DNA of 64,000 nucleotides. Origin: Bacillus sp. FJAT-25509. GTDB lineage: Bacteria; Bacillota; Bacilli; Bacillales; Bacillaceae_G. The notes beneath the pieces were generated by a model. The model made no database searches and was not told the DNA's origin. It saw nothing but the letters and a program-made list of their open reading frames with translations. The DNA is taken from contig NZ_LJIZ01000003.1 of the NCBI RefSeq assembly GCF_001420605.1, forward strand, positions 548,095-612,094, read 5' to 3'. Below are positions 8,303 through 18,581 of the stretch, in pieces (position 1 is the first letter of the stretch; every line of letters starts with the position of its first letter). Made by a program: the position numbers and the translations under genes.

Positions 8303-9148
8303 TTAAATAGAAATAATAATATTATCGATTAGGCGAGCATTAGTAAACTTAACTGCTAATGCAATAATTACTTTTCCATTTATTTTATTTAAAGGCTCTA
8401 AATCTGGATAAGAATAAATACTTACGTAATCTACTGTTCCAGATGTTTCGCTTTGTATTGTAGATATAATATTTTGCTTAAGTTGATCTGGATTTAGATT
8501 CCCATTTTTTATATCTTCAACTGCTGCTTGTAAACTTTTATAAAGAACAGGTGCTTCTTGTCTTTCTTTGTCTGATAAATAGACATTTCTAGAACTTTTA
8601 GCTAATCCATCTTCTTCTCTAATAGTTGGAACTGGATTAATTTTTACAGGAATGTTGAAGTCTTCAACTAAACCTTCAATTACAGCTACTTGTTGAGCAT
8701 CCTTTAAACCAAAATAAACCTGATCTGGTTGAACAATATTAAATAATTTTGTTACGACTAATGCAACGCCATCAAAATGTCCAGGTCTTTTTTCACCACA
8801 AAGGACATCAACTCGTTTTGTTACTTTCATTGTTGATTTTAATTCATTTGGATACATTTCTTCAACTGTTGGATAAAAGAGGCAATCTACCCCAGCATTT
8901 AGTGCAACTTTTTCATCTCTGTCAAAGTCCCTAGGATATCGATCAAAATCTTCATTAGGGCCAAATTGAGTCGGATTTACAAAAATACTTAATACGACGA
9001 TATCATTATTTTTTCTAGCTTCTTCTAATAATGATGCATGACCTTCATGTAAAAAACCCATCGTTGGAACAAATCCAATCGATTTTTCATTTTTTCTGTG
9101 AATTTTTAATTCATTTCTTAAATCTTTTATAGTGTGAAACACTTTCAT
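8303..9148 (-). CDS. panC: Pantothenate synthetase
   Basis: ATP-dependent ligation of pantoate and beta-alanine. The 281-residue protein shows the nucleotidyl-transferase signatures: [10 protein letters not shown] (HIGH-type, about 28-37), [17 protein letters not shown], and the KSSRN motif (KMSKS-like) followed by YLS. It overlaps panB by four bases (ATGA), so the two are translationally coupled, and panD follows. Confidence 0.97.
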   Translation of the reverse strand: MKVFHTIKDLRNELKIHRKNEKSIGFVPTMGFLHEGHASLLEEARKNNDIVVLSIFVNPTQFGPNEDFDRYPRDFDRDEKVALNAGVDCLFYPTVEEMYPNELKSTMKVTKRVDVLCGEKRPGHFDGVALVVTKLFNIVQPDQVYFGLKDAQQVAVIEGLVEDFNIPVKINPVPTIREEDGLAKSSRNVYLSDKERQEAPVLYKSLQAAVEDIKNGNLNPDQLKQNIISTIQSETSGTVDYVSIYSYPDLEPLNKINGKVIIALAVKFTNARLIDNIIISI

Positions 9149-9987
9149 TGCGAACTTCCCCCGTATAATGCCTTTAACTGTTCTTCTTTCATTGTAAACG
9201 AATGTTTAGTATCTGGAAATTGTCTAGCTTTAACTTCTTGCACATATGAAGCAATTGCATTTTCAATTGTTGTAGATACATTTGCATACTGTTTAACAAA
9301 CTTAGCTACTCGACCAACACCATATGTTATTAAATCATGGTAAACAAGTACTTGACCATCTGTATCAACACCTGCACCTATTCCTATTGTCGGAATTGAA
9401 AGATCCTTCGTAATGTCCTTTGCAATTTGCTTTGGTACACATTCAAGTACGATTGCAAAAGCGCCAGCTTCTTCACATTTTTTTGCATCGTTAAACAATT
9501 TCATCGCACTTTCAGAATCACGTGCTTGAACTTTATACCCACCTAATACACCTACTGATTGAGGAGTCAATCCTAAATGAGCTACAACTGGTACTCCAGC
9601 GATTGTTAATGCTTTAATCACATCTAAAACATTTTCATCTGCGCCTTCAACCTTAACAGCGTGCGCATCACCCTCTTGCATAATGCGACATGCACTACGT
9701 AAAGCCTCTTCTTTTGAAAAATGGTAAGACATGAATGGCATATCTGTTACGATAAACGTATTTTTTGCCCCGCGCTTTACGGCTTTTGAGTGATGAATCA
9801 TGTCATCTACTGTAACCTTAATTGTAGAATCATAACCTAGGACAACATTCCCAAGTGAGTCACCGACTAAAATCATATCTACTTCACTTGCTTCTGCTAA
9901 TAGTGCTGAAGGGTAATCGTAAGCAGTAATCATGACGATTGGGTCATTGTTTTGTTTCATGTTTAAAAAATCTTTTGTTGTTTTCAT
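9145..9987 (-). CDS. panB: 3-methyl-2-oxobutanoate hydroxymethyltransferase
   Basis: Transfers a hydroxymethyl group from methylenetetrahydrofolate to 2-oxoisovalerate, giving ketopantoate. The 280-residue TIM-barrel protein has [16 protein letters not shown] with the metal-binding Asp, and the catalytic Glu in VLECVP, plus the GIGAG loop. It is first in the panBCD operon. A structured leader of about 300 bases with an intrinsic terminator precedes it, suggesting transcription attenuation. AAGGAGG lies just upstream of the ATG. Confidence 0.97.
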   Translation of the reverse strand: MKTTKDFLNMKQNNDPIVMITAYDYPSALLAEASEVDMILVGDSLGNVVLGYDSTIKVTVDDMIHHSKAVKRGAKNTFIVTDMPFMSYHFSKEEALRSACRIMQEGDAHAVKVEGADENVLDVIKALTIAGVPVVAHLGLTPQSVGVLGGYKVQARDSESAMKLFNDAKKCEEAGAFAIVLECVPKQIAKDITKDLSIPTIGIGAGVDTDGQVLVYHDLITYGVGRVAKFVKQYANVSTTIENAIASYVQEVKARQFPDTKHSFTMKEEQLKALYGGSSQ

Positions 9988-10015
9988 CTTTTTTCCTCCT
10001 TATAAATGAGAGGAA

Positions 10016-10250
10016 ATGGGGGCTACAATAAAAAAACTTTGCTCCGGTAGAGAACAAAGGAAAATTGTAAACCGTCTCATTCCTCTGTCCCAGTCCATAT
10101 AGGATCAAGGCAGACACATTTTTAGAATTGATTTTTTAAAACCTGGTGTAGTTCTTCTTAGGATACTAAAATTTGATTGACCCTATTCAGATACCACCCT
10201 TGAAGCATCAGCTAAAAGTCGCGACCCTTCCAATACAGTTTATAGTAAGA
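10016..10250 (-). ncRNA. Structured panB leader, possibly a pan RNA motif
   Basis: The 377 bases before panB hold no gene. Read on the minus strand, one stem pairs TCTG-CC (10107-10113) with GG-A-CAGA (10085-10092), leaving a bulged A, and encloses a TCC/GGA stem (10094-10105). A further GGAAGGGTCGCGAC segment and an AGGGTGGT segment lie upstream (10190-10235). An intrinsic terminator comes just before the ribosome site. The pan RNA motif described upstream of panB in Firmicutes has tandem stems with bulged A residues, which fits; I could not check it against a model. Confidence 0.45.
10030..10059 (-). terminator. Intrinsic terminator in the panB leader
   Basis: Minus-strand hairpin CTTTGTTCTC/GGAGCAAAG (10038-10059) followed by TTTTTTTATT, ending about 45 bases before the panB start. 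Its position suggests attenuation of panBCD. Confidence 0.75.
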
Positions 10251-10311
10251 ATAGCAATTAAGTAAAGAAAAAACTTGGTATTATTTACAAATATACATGA
10301 CAAATATACAG

Positions 10312-10350
10312 CAAATAAAATAACTCTCTTTCAAATATAAAAAGAGAGTT
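10312..10350 (-). terminator. birA terminator
   Basis: Hairpin with arms AACTCTCTTT and AAAGAGAGTT (10322-10350) followed on the minus strand by ATTTTATTT, 15 bases after the birA stop. Confidence 0.85.
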
Positions 10351-10364
10351 GTTTTATTTCGTTT

Positions 10365-11348
10365 TTACTTATTTATCGAAATATCCGCTGAATAGATTGT
10401 ATGAACATTACCTAAGTGATCTTCAATTAATAATTGACCTTCATCAGTAATTCCAATGGCATTTCCGACAATTTCTTCAGTTAAAGTCGTGGCTTTTATT
10501 TGTTTCCCTAACGAAATTGCGTAGCTTTCCCATAAAATTTTAATAGGTTTAAATCCTTTTTCTAAAAATATTTCATAGTACTTTTCAAATTCAGCTAATA
10601 TAGCTTGAATTAAATTGGCTCTCATAAAGGATTGTCCTTTTTCAATACGTAAGGATGTAGCGATATCTGACAGTTCTAATGGGTAATCTTCTTCAACTTG
10701 ATTTACATTGAGTCCAATACCTATGACAACACTTTTAATACAATCGGCGTCTCCTTGCATTTCAGTTAAGATTCCACAAACTTTTTTATTATTGATTAAA
10801 ATATCATTTGGCCATTTTATATTTGGTTGTAAACCGGTCACTTTTTCGATTGCTGAAGCAATGACTACAGCTGTTAATAATGTTAGTTGAGGTGCTACTC
10901 TTGGTGAAATAGCTGGTCTAAGGATCACACTCATAGCTATTGCTTTTCCATCTGAAGTTAACCAGTTTCTTTGTAATCTGCCTCGACCTAATAATTGACG
11001 CTCAGCCAAAACGATTGTACCTTCAGGTGCATCATTTAGCACTAATTCATTCGCAATCGTTTGGGTTGAATTCGTTTCTTCTTGGTATACGACATTTCTT
11101 CCAAATTTTTTCGTTTCTAAACCAAGTTGAATATCCGTTGGAGTTAACCGATCTGATTTGCCCGTTATTTTATATCCAACCTTCCTAACTGCTTCAACTT
11201 CAATCCCCTCTTCTTGCAATTCTTTCATGTATTTCCAAATTGCAGTACGTGAAATTCCTAATTCATCACTCAAAAATTGACCTGATAAATATTCATTACT
11301 ATTTTCCGTAAATAATTGTATGATTCTTTCTTTTACTTTTGAAGCCAA
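10365..11348 (-). CDS. birA: Biotin-protein ligase and biotin operon repressor
   Basis: Activates biotin as biotinyl-AMP and attaches it to carboxylases; the N-terminal helix-turn-helix represses biotin genes. The 327-residue protein has the HTH domain at about 1-60 (LGISRTAIWKYMKELQEEG), the GRGRLQRNW biotin/ATP loop, the IKWPNDILINNKK catalytic segment and a C-terminal SH3-like domain. A GTG at 11360 opens the frame, but it overlaps the AAGGAG site; TTG at 11348 sits at a workable distance behind it and is preferred. The start overlaps the cca stop by 16 bases, so coupling with cca is likely. Confidence 0.94.
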   Translation of the reverse strand: MASKVKERIIQLFTENSNEYLSGQFLSDELGISRTAIWKYMKELQEEGIEVEAVRKVGYKITGKSDRLTPTDIQLGLETKKFGRNVVYQEETNSTQTIANELVLNDAPEGTIVLAERQLLGRGRLQRNWLTSDGKAIAMSVILRPAISPRVAPQLTLLTAVVIASAIEKVTGLQPNIKWPNDILINNKKVCGILTEMQGDADCIKSVVIGIGLNVNQVEEDYPLELSDIATSLRIEKGQSFMRANLIQAILAEFEKYYEIFLEKGFKPIKILWESYAISLGKQIKATTLTEEIVGNAIGITDEGQLLIEDHLGNVHTIYSADISINK

Positions 11349-12526
11349 TTTATAAACCACTCCTTAACAGCAAGTTGGTTATTCTCAAGCTGGTTCTCTA
11401 CTATTTGAAACTCAATTTCACTTAATACTTCTTTTAACCATGGACCACCTTTTAATTGTGACCATTCTAATAAATCATTACCTGTAATACATATATCTGA
11501 TTTTGAATAAATCGGTAATTGATGATATAAAGCCTTTAATATATCCTCATTAAATTCACTTGCATCGACCTTTTCAATGACACATTGTAAACGCTCATAT
11601 TTTATTGCATCCGGTAATCCAACTTGATATAACTTTGTATTGCTCCATTTAATTTTCGTTTCACTTAACAAATTATAAACCTTCAATATTTGTTTCATGC
11701 GATTATTCGACATTTTCCAATTTCTTAAAACCTGTTCTGGGTTGTCAAAATTACATGTATATAAAATTAGCGCCCAAATCTCTTCAATTGTTTTTAATGA
11801 TTGAAGAGGGAGTTCTAATAGTTCATTAAACTGATTAGTATATTTTTTTAAGCTTGGAAGATGATTTACTAAATTTGTTTGTATTAATAGTTCAATGCCT
11901 TTTTTAGGAGAATTTCCTAATAACATTTTTTCTATTTCAACCGAAATGCGTTCAATTGCTATATTTTCAATTAAATGTTTATTTGATTTAATTGCGTTAA
12001 ACGTTTCATCATGTAAACGAAAATCTAATTGGCTTACAAACCGTATACCTCTTAGCATTCTAAGAGCATCTTCTTGAAATCTTTCCTTAGCTTCACCGAC
12101 ACATCTAATTAACCCATCATAAAGATCAATTGTACCATTAAAGGGATCTATTATTTCATTTTCTATCGTCATAGCAATGGCATTCATTGTAAAATCTCTT
12201 CGTTTTAAATCTTCTTCGATTGATTTTACAAATGTAACCTCCGATGGTCTACGATAATCATGATATGTTGACTCTGTTCGGAATGTTGTGATCTCATATG
12301 GCTCACTATTTTGTATAACTAAAACCGTTCCATGCTGTAGCCCGGTAGGAACGGTTTTTGGAAATATTGACATAACTTCCTCAGGTAAAGCTGAAGTTGC
12401 AATATCAATATCGCCAATTGTTCTATTTAATAATTTATCTCTAACACAACCACCGACAAAATAGGCCTCATAACCATTTTTTATTAATTTATCTAAAATC
12501 GGCTTTGCTTTATCAAAAATTTCCAT
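11333..12526 (-). CDS. cca: CCA-adding tRNA nucleotidyltransferase
   Basis: Builds or repairs the 3' CCA end of tRNAs. The 397-residue class II enzyme has the GGCVRDKLLNR head motif, the metal-binding DIDIATSA (Asp-X-Asp), the RRDFTMNAIA motif C region, and the EDALRMLRGIRF motif that selects CTP and ATP. In this genome segment it lies between birA and bshA as in B. subtilis (papS). It begins one base after the bshA stop (12528), which implies an operon. Confidence 0.97.
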   Translation of the reverse strand: MEIFDKAKPILDKLIKNGYEAYFVGGCVRDKLLNRTIGDIDIATSALPEEVMSIFPKTVPTGLQHGTVLVIQNSEPYEITTFRTESTYHDYRRPSEVTFVKSIEEDLKRRDFTMNAIAMTIENEIIDPFNGTIDLYDGLIRCVGEAKERFQEDALRMLRGIRFVSQLDFRLHDETFNAIKSNKHLIENIAIERISVEIEKMLLGNSPKKGIELLIQTNLVNHLPSLKKYTNQFNELLELPLQSLKTIEEIWALILYTCNFDNPEQVLRNWKMSNNRMKQILKVYNLLSETKIKWSNTKLYQVGLPDAIKYERLQCVIEKVDASEFNEDILKALYHQLPIYSKSDICITGNDLLEWSQLKGGPWLKEVLSEIEFQIVENQLENNQLAVKEWFINWLQK

Positions 12527-12527
12527 A

Positions 12528-13658
12528 TTATTTCATTCCTAATAACTCATTATAAATGGATAAATATTGTGAAACGATTTTATTTGATTGAAATCTTTCT
12601 TTAACTATTTCAATCGCTCGACCTGAAATTCGTTTATATAATTCTTCATCTTGTAATAGGTTAAGCGTATAGTAAGCGATTTGTTCAATATCTCCTAGTT
12701 CACAAATATATCCGTTTTCCCCATGCTCGATTACTTCTGGAATCCCACCAACTCTTGTACCGATACATGGAACCCCACAAGCCATCGCCTCAAGTAATAC
12801 TAAACCAAAGCTTTCTTTTGACGAAAGAAGTAATTTTATATCGCTCATTGAAAGTAACTCTTCAACATTCTCTTGCTTTCCTAAAAATAAAACATCATTC
12901 TCAATGCCAAGCTCTCTAACTAATTTACATAAACTTGAGATTTCCGGACCATCACCAACTAATAGGAGCTTGGATGGAATTTCTTTTCTTACTAAGTTAA
13001 ATACATCTACTACATCTTTTGTTCGCTTAACTTGACGGAAATTAGAAATATGTATAATGACTTTTTCGTGCTCTTTAATCCCGTACCCTGCTTTTAATGC
13101 CCGACAATTTCTTTTGTAATACACTCTTTCATCAATAAAATTATACACAGTTTGTATTTCTTTATCAGGGTTAACTAATTCCTCTGTTTGACGTATTAAA
13201 TCATTTGAGACCGCCGTTACAACATCTGATTTTTCAATCCCGAACTTAATTAACTCTGTTAAAGATGAATCATAGCCAAGAACAGTTATATCTGTTCCAT
13301 GTAATGTCGTTACAATTTTAATATCATGATGAATCATTTGTTTTGCTAGAACAGCACATATTGCATGCGGAATCGCATAATGTACATGTAAAATATCTAA
13401 TTTTTCACGGTTTGCAATTTCAGCCATCTTACTCGCCAATGCTAAATCATATGGTGGGTATTGGAAAACTGAATATTGATTTACTTCAACTGCATGATAA
13501 TAAATATTAGGATATACTTTATTTAAACGAAACGGCATACTTGATGAAATAAAATGAATTTCATGTCCTAGTTCTGCTAATAACTTACCTAGCTCAGTCG
13601 CAATCACACCAGAACCGCCTACTGAAGGATAACATGTAATCCCAATTTTTAATTTCAT
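12528..13658 (-). CDS. bshA: Bacillithiol glycosyltransferase BshA
   Basis: GT4-family enzyme joining GlcNAc from UDP-GlcNAc to L-malate, the first step of bacillithiol synthesis. The 376-residue protein starts [17 protein letters not shown], shows TTLHGTDIT, and has the C-terminal [16 protein letters not shown] nucleotide-sugar motif with the EX7E glutamates. The ATG at 13658 follows AGGAGAG; an in-frame start at 13682 overlaps the upstream bshB1 stop region and is less likely. It lies 30 bases after bshB1. Confidence 0.96.
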   Translation of the reverse strand: MKLKIGITCYPSVGGSGVIATELGKLLAELGHEIHFISSSMPFRLNKVYPNIYYHAVEVNQYSVFQYPPYDLALASKMAEIANREKLDILHVHYAIPHAICAVLAKQMIHHDIKIVTTLHGTDITVLGYDSSLTELIKFGIEKSDVVTAVSNDLIRQTEELVNPDKEIQTVYNFIDERVYYKRNCRALKAGYGIKEHEKVIIHISNFRQVKRTKDVVDVFNLVRKEIPSKLLLVGDGPEISSLCKLVRELGIENDVLFLGKQENVEELLSMSDIKLLLSSKESFGLVLLEAMACGVPCIGTRVGGIPEVIEHGENGYICELGDIEQIAYYTLNLLQDEELYKRISGRAIEIVKERFQSNKIVSQYLSIYNELLGMK

Positions 13659-13688
13659 TTTATCTCTCCTAAACTTCTTCATTTCTAC

Positions 13689-14390
13689 TTAAACTAACCA
13701 ATCTGCATTTAATAGGAGCGGCCTTTTTGTCATAAACCCTTCCCCATAAGGGACTCCAGCTTCTTTACCAAAAATTTTCTCTCTTGCAATTACGCTATTT
13801 ACATAATCGTTTGTTAAAGGCGTAACTACACCATCTGGCCCCGGAGTAAATTGACTTTCATATGCTTCTAATGCTGCCCTTTTAACTTCAATCGTTTCTG
13901 TAACATCAACAATAAAATTTGGTCGATGAAACCCATTAATCATATATTGAAAAACATGTTTAACCTTGTGGGCATCATGATTTGTATTTACATTAAATTT
14001 TCTAATCCCTGATGAAAATACTGCTTCTTCTACTATTTTTGTACAATTACCATGATCAGGATGACGATCCACTTCATATGGTGAGAAAATAATACTAGGC
14101 TTTGTCATTCGAATTAAAGCAGCTACTTGTTTAATTGCTTCCTCAGATAAGTATAGCCCCCTATCTGGTAATGATAAATTAAAACGCTTTGAAACCCCTA
14201 AAATCTTATCTGCTTCTTCAGCTTCTTTTCTTCTAATAAAAGTATCCCCATTTGATGAGAGCTCCGCTTCAGTTAAATCACAAATAGCAACCTTATAGCC
14301 TAACTTAGTAAATTTAGCAATCGTGCCTGCCATACCAATCTCAACATCATCTGGATGCGCTCCAAATGCAAGTACATCAAAATATTCCAC
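13689..14390 (-). CDS. bshB1: Bacillithiol deacetylase BshB1
   Basis: Zinc-dependent N-acetylglucosaminyl-L-malate deacetylase of the LmbE/PIG-L family, second step of bacillithiol synthesis. The 233-residue protein has the AHPDDVEIG motif with zinc ligands His and Asp near residues 12-15, and the RHPDHGNC motif with the third zinc histidine near 110-113. It is placed between mgsA and bshA, as in B. subtilis ypjG. Confidence 0.96.
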   Translation of the reverse strand: MEYFDVLAFGAHPDDVEIGMAGTIAKFTKLGYKVAICDLTEAELSSNGDTFIRRKEAEEADKILGVSKRFNLSLPDRGLYLSEEAIKQVAALIRMTKPSIIFSPYEVDRHPDHGNCTKIVEEAVFSSGIRKFNVNTNHDAHKVKHVFQYMINGFHRPNFIVDVTETIEVKRAALEAYESQFTPGPDGVVTPLTNDYVNSVIAREKIFGKEAGVPYGEGFMTKRPLLLNADWLV

Positions 14391-14410
14391 TTATCTCACT
14401 CTCTTTCAAA

Positions 14411-14773
14411 CTAACTAAAAAATTTCACTACTGCCTTAGCGGTTTGAATATTCGTTGCCACCGGGACATGAAAAACATCGCATAGCCTTAATAAAGCATT
14501 TACATCTGGTTCATGCGGTTGAGCAGTTAAAGGATCCCTAAAAAAGAAAATCGCGTCCATTTTCCCTTTAGCTATTAATGCACCTATTTCTTGATCTCCT
14601 CCGAGTGGACCAGATTGAAAGCGATAAACGTTTAAAGCTGTATTTTCCATTACACGTAGTCCTGTAGTACCTGTTGAAAATAGTTCATGTTGCTGAAAAA
14701 AAGATTCATTTTCTTGAACAAAAGTTACTAATGCGTCTTTTCTCTTATCGTGAGCAATTAGAGCTATTTTCAC
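14411..14773 (-). CDS. mgsA: Methylglyoxal synthase
   Basis: Converts dihydroxyacetone phosphate to methylglyoxal and phosphate, a bypass that relieves sugar-phosphate stress. The 120-residue protein has the conserved acidic residues Asp9, Asp60 (GGDQEIGA), Asp80 ([14 protein letters not shown]) and Asp90, and the phosphate-binding STGTTG loop. It is a little shorter at the C terminus than the B. subtilis enzyme, ending shortly after the NIQTAKAVV helix. It sits between dapB and bshB1 with short gaps and is probably co-transcribed. Confidence 0.96.
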   Translation of the reverse strand: MKIALIAHDKRKDALVTFVQENESFFQQHELFSTGTTGLRVMENTALNVYRFQSGPLGGDQEIGALIAKGKMDAIFFFRDPLTAQPHEPDVNALLRLCDVFHVPVATNIQTAKAVVKFFS

Positions 14774-14788
14774 TACCTACACCACCTT

Positions 14789-15592
14789 TTAGTCCATTAT
14801 ATTTTCTAATCCGTAGACTAGCTCCGAAAGTTTCATTACTTCCTCAACGGCTACTTTAACTCCAGACATAAAAGAAGCTCGATTCATTGAATCATGTCGA
14901 ATTGTTAATAGTTGACCATCTCCACCGAATAAAACTTGTTGATGCGCAACTAAACCAGGTAATCTCACGCTATGAACTCTCATTCCATTTAGATCGGCAC
15001 CTCTAGCACCAGCTTCAGTTTCAACTTCATTTGGATGTCCTTGTAATTTTGATTCACGTACTTCCTCTATCATTTGAACTGTTTTAAGAGCTGTACCTGA
15101 AGGCGCATCTAATTTTTGGTCATGGTGTAGCTCAATAATTTCGATATCTTTAAAATATTTCGCTGCCATTGCAGAGAACTTCATCATTAATATAGCACCA
15201 ATTGCAAAATTTGGCGCAATAATACAACCTAGTTCATTATTTGAAGCTAACTCTTTTAAATCATCAAGCTCCTCTTTTGTAAAACCAGTTGTACCAATAA
15301 CAGGTCGAATACCATTTTTTAAAGCTAAAAATGCATGTTTTTTTCCAATTTCAGGTGTTGTTAAATCAACAAGTACATCAAAGCTTTCATTTTCGATACA
15401 TTGCTCTAATGTTTCATATATTTTTGCTTCACCTTTAAACACAGGGTTAACCTTTTGGATTTGTTCTCCACCTAATTTATAATCTACTGCAGCTACAAGT
15501 TGAAAATGCTCAGTTCGATCAATTAATTGTAAAGCTTCAATTCCCATTTTACCTCTTGGTCCAGCTAATACTACTCTAATTACTTTTTCCAT
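14789..15592 (-). CDS. dapB: 4-hydroxy-tetrahydrodipicolinate reductase
   Basis: NAD(P)H-dependent step of the diaminopimelate/lysine pathway; in spore formers it draws from the same intermediate that gives dipicolinate. The 267-residue protein has the Rossmann motif AGPRGKMG near the start, the GTTGF loop, and the [15 protein letters not shown] signature with the catalytic His pair and Lys. It lies between ypjD and mgsA; the ypjD stop is one base away. Confidence 0.97.
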   Translation of the reverse strand: MEKVIRVVLAGPRGKMGIEALQLIDRTEHFQLVAAVDYKLGGEQIQKVNPVFKGEAKIYETLEQCIENESFDVLVDLTTPEIGKKHAFLALKNGIRPVIGTTGFTKEELDDLKELASNNELGCIIAPNFAIGAILMMKFSAMAAKYFKDIEIIELHHDQKLDAPSGTALKTVQMIEEVRESKLQGHPNEVETEAGARGADLNGMRVHSVRLPGLVAHQQVLFGGDGQLLTIRHDSMNRASFMSGVKVAVEEVMKLSELVYGLENIMD

Positions 15593-15593
15593 T

Positions 15594-15923
15594 TTAAACT
15601 TCCTTCCTTGTCCAACGATCTTTATCTCGAGTATTAAACTTGTTCATCACCATATCATGTGCTTCTTGTAAGTCTATATTTAGGCTATTTGCTAAACAAA
15701 TCATAACAAATAATACATCGCCTAGCTCTTCTTCAATTAGCTTTTCTTTTTCAGTGCTTTTTTTAGGCTTTTCACCATAGGTATGATTGATTTCTCTAGC
15801 TAACTCACCCATTTCTTCAGTTAACCTAGCCATCATAGCTAAAGGACTAAAATAGCCCTCTTTAAATTGACCTATATATGTATCGACTTCTTTTTGCATT
15901 TCTTTCATCGTTTTTTCGTGCAT
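15594..15923 (-). CDS. ypjD: MazG-like nucleotide pyrophosphohydrolase YpjD
   Basis: A 109-residue all-alpha NTP pyrophosphohydrolase. The metal-binding [10 protein letters not shown] and [11 protein letters not shown] motifs (EExxE and ExxD) are intact. Family members hydrolyse nucleoside triphosphates or dNTPs, but the substrate of YpjD is not clear from sequence. It is first in the ypjD-dapB-mgsA-bsh-cca-birA cluster. GAGGAG lies upstream of the ATG. Confidence 0.9.
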   Translation of the reverse strand: MHEKTMKEMQKEVDTYIGQFKEGYFSPLAMMARLTEEMGELAREINHTYGEKPKKSTEKEKLIEEELGDVLFVMICLANSLNIDLQEAHDMVMNKFNTRDKDRWTRKEV

Positions 15924-16059
15924 ACTAATATCAACTCCTCAATTAAATCTTATCGAATTGACTACTTTTTGACAAATTATATATTATTTTACTTGAAAAA
16001 AATACAAGATAAGATAAAAATAAGAGTTTAGGGTAATTTTTATAGTATGGAGGAAGTAT

Positions 16060-16932
16060 ATGATTTTTAATTTGAAGTTACGCAATATCTTATTTATTAT
16101 TTTAGGTTCTGCAATTTTTTCTTTTGGAATTATGAATATAAATATTCCAAACAATCTAGCTGAAGGTGGTTTTACGGGAATTAACTTAATTCTTTTAGCT
16201 GAATTAAATATTCCAGTTTGGATCTCAAACTTAGTCTTAAACGTCCCGTTATTTTTTATTGGCTGGAGATTACTTGGTACAGTAACAATGCTTTATACTA
16301 TCATTGGAACTGTTGCAGTCTCATTTTTCTTAAAATTATTTGAGAAATTTACGTTCAATATAGATGTCCATGGCGATTTAATGTTAGCTTCATTATTTGC
16401 GGGTGTATTTATTGGTGTAGGATTAGGAATTATTTTTAGATTTGGTGGAACTACTGGTGGTGTCGATATCATCGCCCGTTTAGCCTATAAATACAAAGGT
16501 ATTAATATGGGGAAAACGATGTTTATTTTTGACTTTGTTGTCATTACGCTTTCACTTTTAACTTATTTAAAAGCATATGAAGCAATGTATACGCTAGTCG
16601 CAGTTTTTGTCGGAGCAAGAATAATTGATTTTATGCAAGAAGGTGCATATGCTGCACGTGGAGCAAATATTATTTCTGAGAAAAATGATTTAATTGCAGC
16701 TCGAATTATGAAAGAAATGGAACGTGGTGCAACTTATTTAAAAGCAACTGGAACATTTACTGGAGAAAGTAAAGACGTTCTATTTTGTGTCGTACCAAAA
16801 AATGAATTAGTTCATTTAAAAAACATCATTCAGGATATCGATCCACACGCATTTGTAGCCGTTACAGAAGTGCATGATGTACTTGGAGAAGGCTTTACTT
16901 TAGATGAAAATAAAGTCCCTCTTCACCCTTAA
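16060..16932 (+). CDS. ypjC: YitT family membrane protein YpjC
   Basis: A 290-residue integral membrane protein with two copies of the DUF161-type membrane repeat (first about 10-100, second about 105-200, including GGTTGGVDIIARL) and a C-terminal soluble DUF2179 domain (about 215-285). YitT proteins are widespread in Bacilli; their transport role is unproven. It is transcribed on the + strand against its neighbours, with GGAGGAAG before the ATG. It shares a convergent terminator with the gene that follows on the opposite strand. Confidence 0.85.
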   Translation: MIFNLKLRNILFIILGSAIFSFGIMNINIPNNLAEGGFTGINLILLAELNIPVWISNLVLNVPLFFIGWRLLGTVTMLYTIIGTVAVSFFLKLFEKFTFNIDVHGDLMLASLFAGVFIGVGLGIIFRFGGTTGGVDIIARLAYKYKGINMGKTMFIFDFVVITLSLLTYLKAYEAMYTLVAVFVGARIIDFMQEGAYAARGANIISEKNDLIAARIMKEMERGATYLKATGTFTGESKDVLFCVVPKNELVHLKNIIQDIDPHAFVAVTEVHDVLGEGFTLDENKVPLHP

Positions 16933-16946
16933 TTTTTAACAGAAAC

Positions 16947-16987
16947 AAAAAGAGGTTCTTGGCATTGATTGCCAGAACCTCTTTTAA
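16947..16987. terminator. Bidirectional terminator between ypjC and the zinc metallopeptidase gene
   Basis: Long stem AAAAGAGGTTCT-GGC with its complement GCC-AGAACCTCTTTT and T runs on both strands; it can end both convergent genes. Confidence 0.9.
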
Positions 16988-17000
16988 TTTTATATTGATA

Positions 17001-17681
17001 TTAATCATCACTACGTGTCATACCAGTATAAATTAAAACTAATCTTAATAATTCTGCGACGGCTACCGCTGCCGCAGCAACATATGTCAATGCAGCTGCA
17101 TTTAAAACACGTTTTGCATAAACATGCTCATTCGAATTGATGATACCCAAAGTTGTAATTTGTTTTAAAGCTCTACTTGAGGCATTAAATTCAACAGGAA
17201 GTGTAACAACTTGGAACAGTACTCCTAGTGCTAATAAAACTATTCCTATTAATAATGCACCTGATAGTCGAGATAACATACCAATTATTATGAATATATA
17301 AGAAAAATTGGAACTGAAATTTGCAACAGGTACTAATGAATGACGGAATCTTAAAAAGCTATAGTCATTTGCATCTTGAATTGCATGTCCTACTTCATGA
17401 GCAGCAACTGCAGTACCCGCGACTGAATATCCATGATAATTTTCAGTTGATAATCTTACAACTTTTGCACGTGGATCATAATGGTCAGATAAATATCCTC
17501 GAGTTTCCTCTACTGCCACATTGAATAATCCATTTTCATTTAAAATTTTTCTCGCTACTTCTGCACCCGTTAAATTTGATGTAGAACCAACTTGAGAATA
17601 CTTTCTAAAAGTTGATTTAACCCTCATTTGTGCATATAAAGGTACAATCAACAAAATTAAAAAGTAAATTAAATAACTCAT
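17001..17681 (-). CDS. Zinc metallopeptidase, YugP family
   Basis: A 226-residue membrane protein. It has an N-terminal membrane helix, a domain with the gluzincin-like HEVGH active site (about residues 94-98, in AAHEVGHAIQDA), two hydrophobic hairpins (about 120-160) and a C-terminal membrane region rich in Ala/Val. It matches YugP/Zn_peptidase_2. In B. subtilis yugP is elsewhere, but other Bacillaceae also hold a copy near ypjB. Substrates are unknown. AAGGAGG precedes the ATG. Confidence 0.88.
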   Translation of the reverse strand: MSYLIYFLILLIVPLYAQMRVKSTFRKYSQVGSTSNLTGAEVARKILNENGLFNVAVEETRGYLSDHYDPRAKVVRLSTENYHGYSVAGTAVAAHEVGHAIQDANDYSFLRFRHSLVPVANFSSNFSYIFIIIGMLSRLSGALLIGIVLLALGVLFQVVTLPVEFNASSRALKQITTLGIINSNEHVYAKRVLNAAALTYVAAAAVAVAELLRLVLIYTGMTRSDD

Positions 17682-17739
17682 TGTAATTCCTCCAAGGAGT
17701 GTGATTTTACGATATTGTAATAACTTTTAGAGAAATTTG

Positions 17740-18522
17740 TCAATCATTATGTTCTCTTCTTTTTTTATTCTTATTTCGATCACCTATATATTTTCTCCAA
17801 CCGACATAACTTAATGTACCGATTATAATGATCCCTGTTGTAAAAATTGTCCAAATGGAAACAGGTGGAATAATTGAGTTTCCTTGATCAAAAATGAATA
17901 ATAATTCACTTTTTGTCTCATCCAACTTTTGTTGAAAAGCTGGAATTGATTCTTGGTTAATTCGATAATCATCTAAAAACGAAACAAGTGAATTTATTTT
18001 TTTCACTTCATCATAGGGAAGATCCATGATAAGACTTGGATAAATAATTTCAAATTGATGTAAGAATTGATTTAATTGCGTTTCATATGCTTCAGAATTA
18101 CCACGTTTATATGCTGAATCCATATTCTGTAGTGGAGTCATAACCGACTTTTTCATTTCCTTCCACATCGGCTGCATTGTCGTTTCTCCAGCATCAATCA
18201 ATAATCTTAAACCAAGAACATCAGCAACTTTTTCTTGTGGATCTATTGCATCATTCTTTAAAGATACGAGCGCATTTTGAAAAGTAACGGAAATCGTTTC
18301 TAGATCTTTTGGTGTGAAATTTTTATTCTTTTTCACAGACGCCATATACTTTGACTCAAACTGTTCAATCAAATTAGCACCATGTACATAATCACCATCT
18401 TGTACTAAAGAGAGTGATTGTTCGATTAGTGAAGTTTCTTGATCTATTTTAGCGTACCCTTTTACGGTATTAAATGAAAAGAAAATAAAAAAAACGCTTA
18501 TCCCCGCAATTAATTTTTTCAT
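17740..18522 (-). CDS. ypjB: Sporulation protein YpjB
   Basis: A 260-residue protein with a signal peptide (about 1-24), a mostly helical extracytoplasmic domain, a C-terminal membrane helix (about 222-243) and a short basic cytoplasmic tail rich in Lys/Arg. This matches YpjB, a Bacillales protein tied to sporulation in B. subtilis expression studies; its biochemical role is unknown. The ATG at 18522 follows GAGGGAGGGG; the TTG just before it is unlikely. It lies after ypjA in the same direction. Confidence 0.85.
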   Translation of the reverse strand: MKKLIAGISVFFIFFSFNTVKGYAKIDQETSLIEQSLSLVQDGDYVHGANLIEQFESKYMASVKKNKNFTPKDLETISVTFQNALVSLKNDAIDPQEKVADVLGLRLLIDAGETTMQPMWKEMKKSVMTPLQNMDSAYKRGNSEAYETQLNQFLHQFEIIYPSLIMDLPYDEVKKINSLVSFLDDYRINQESIPAFQQKLDETKSELLFIFDQGNSIIPPVSIWTIFTTGIIIIGTLSYVGWRKYIGDRNKNKKRREHND

Positions 18523-18581
18523 CAAACCCCTCCCTCATAACTACTAATAATTATGAGAGAAAGGACAAGATTAGAACTTGT

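Noticed and set aside
10190-10235. A T-box in the panB leader, suggested by AGGGTGGT
   Set aside because: The ACCGCG part of the T-box is missing and the segment lies more than 100 bases before the terminator, so the antiterminator layout does not fit.
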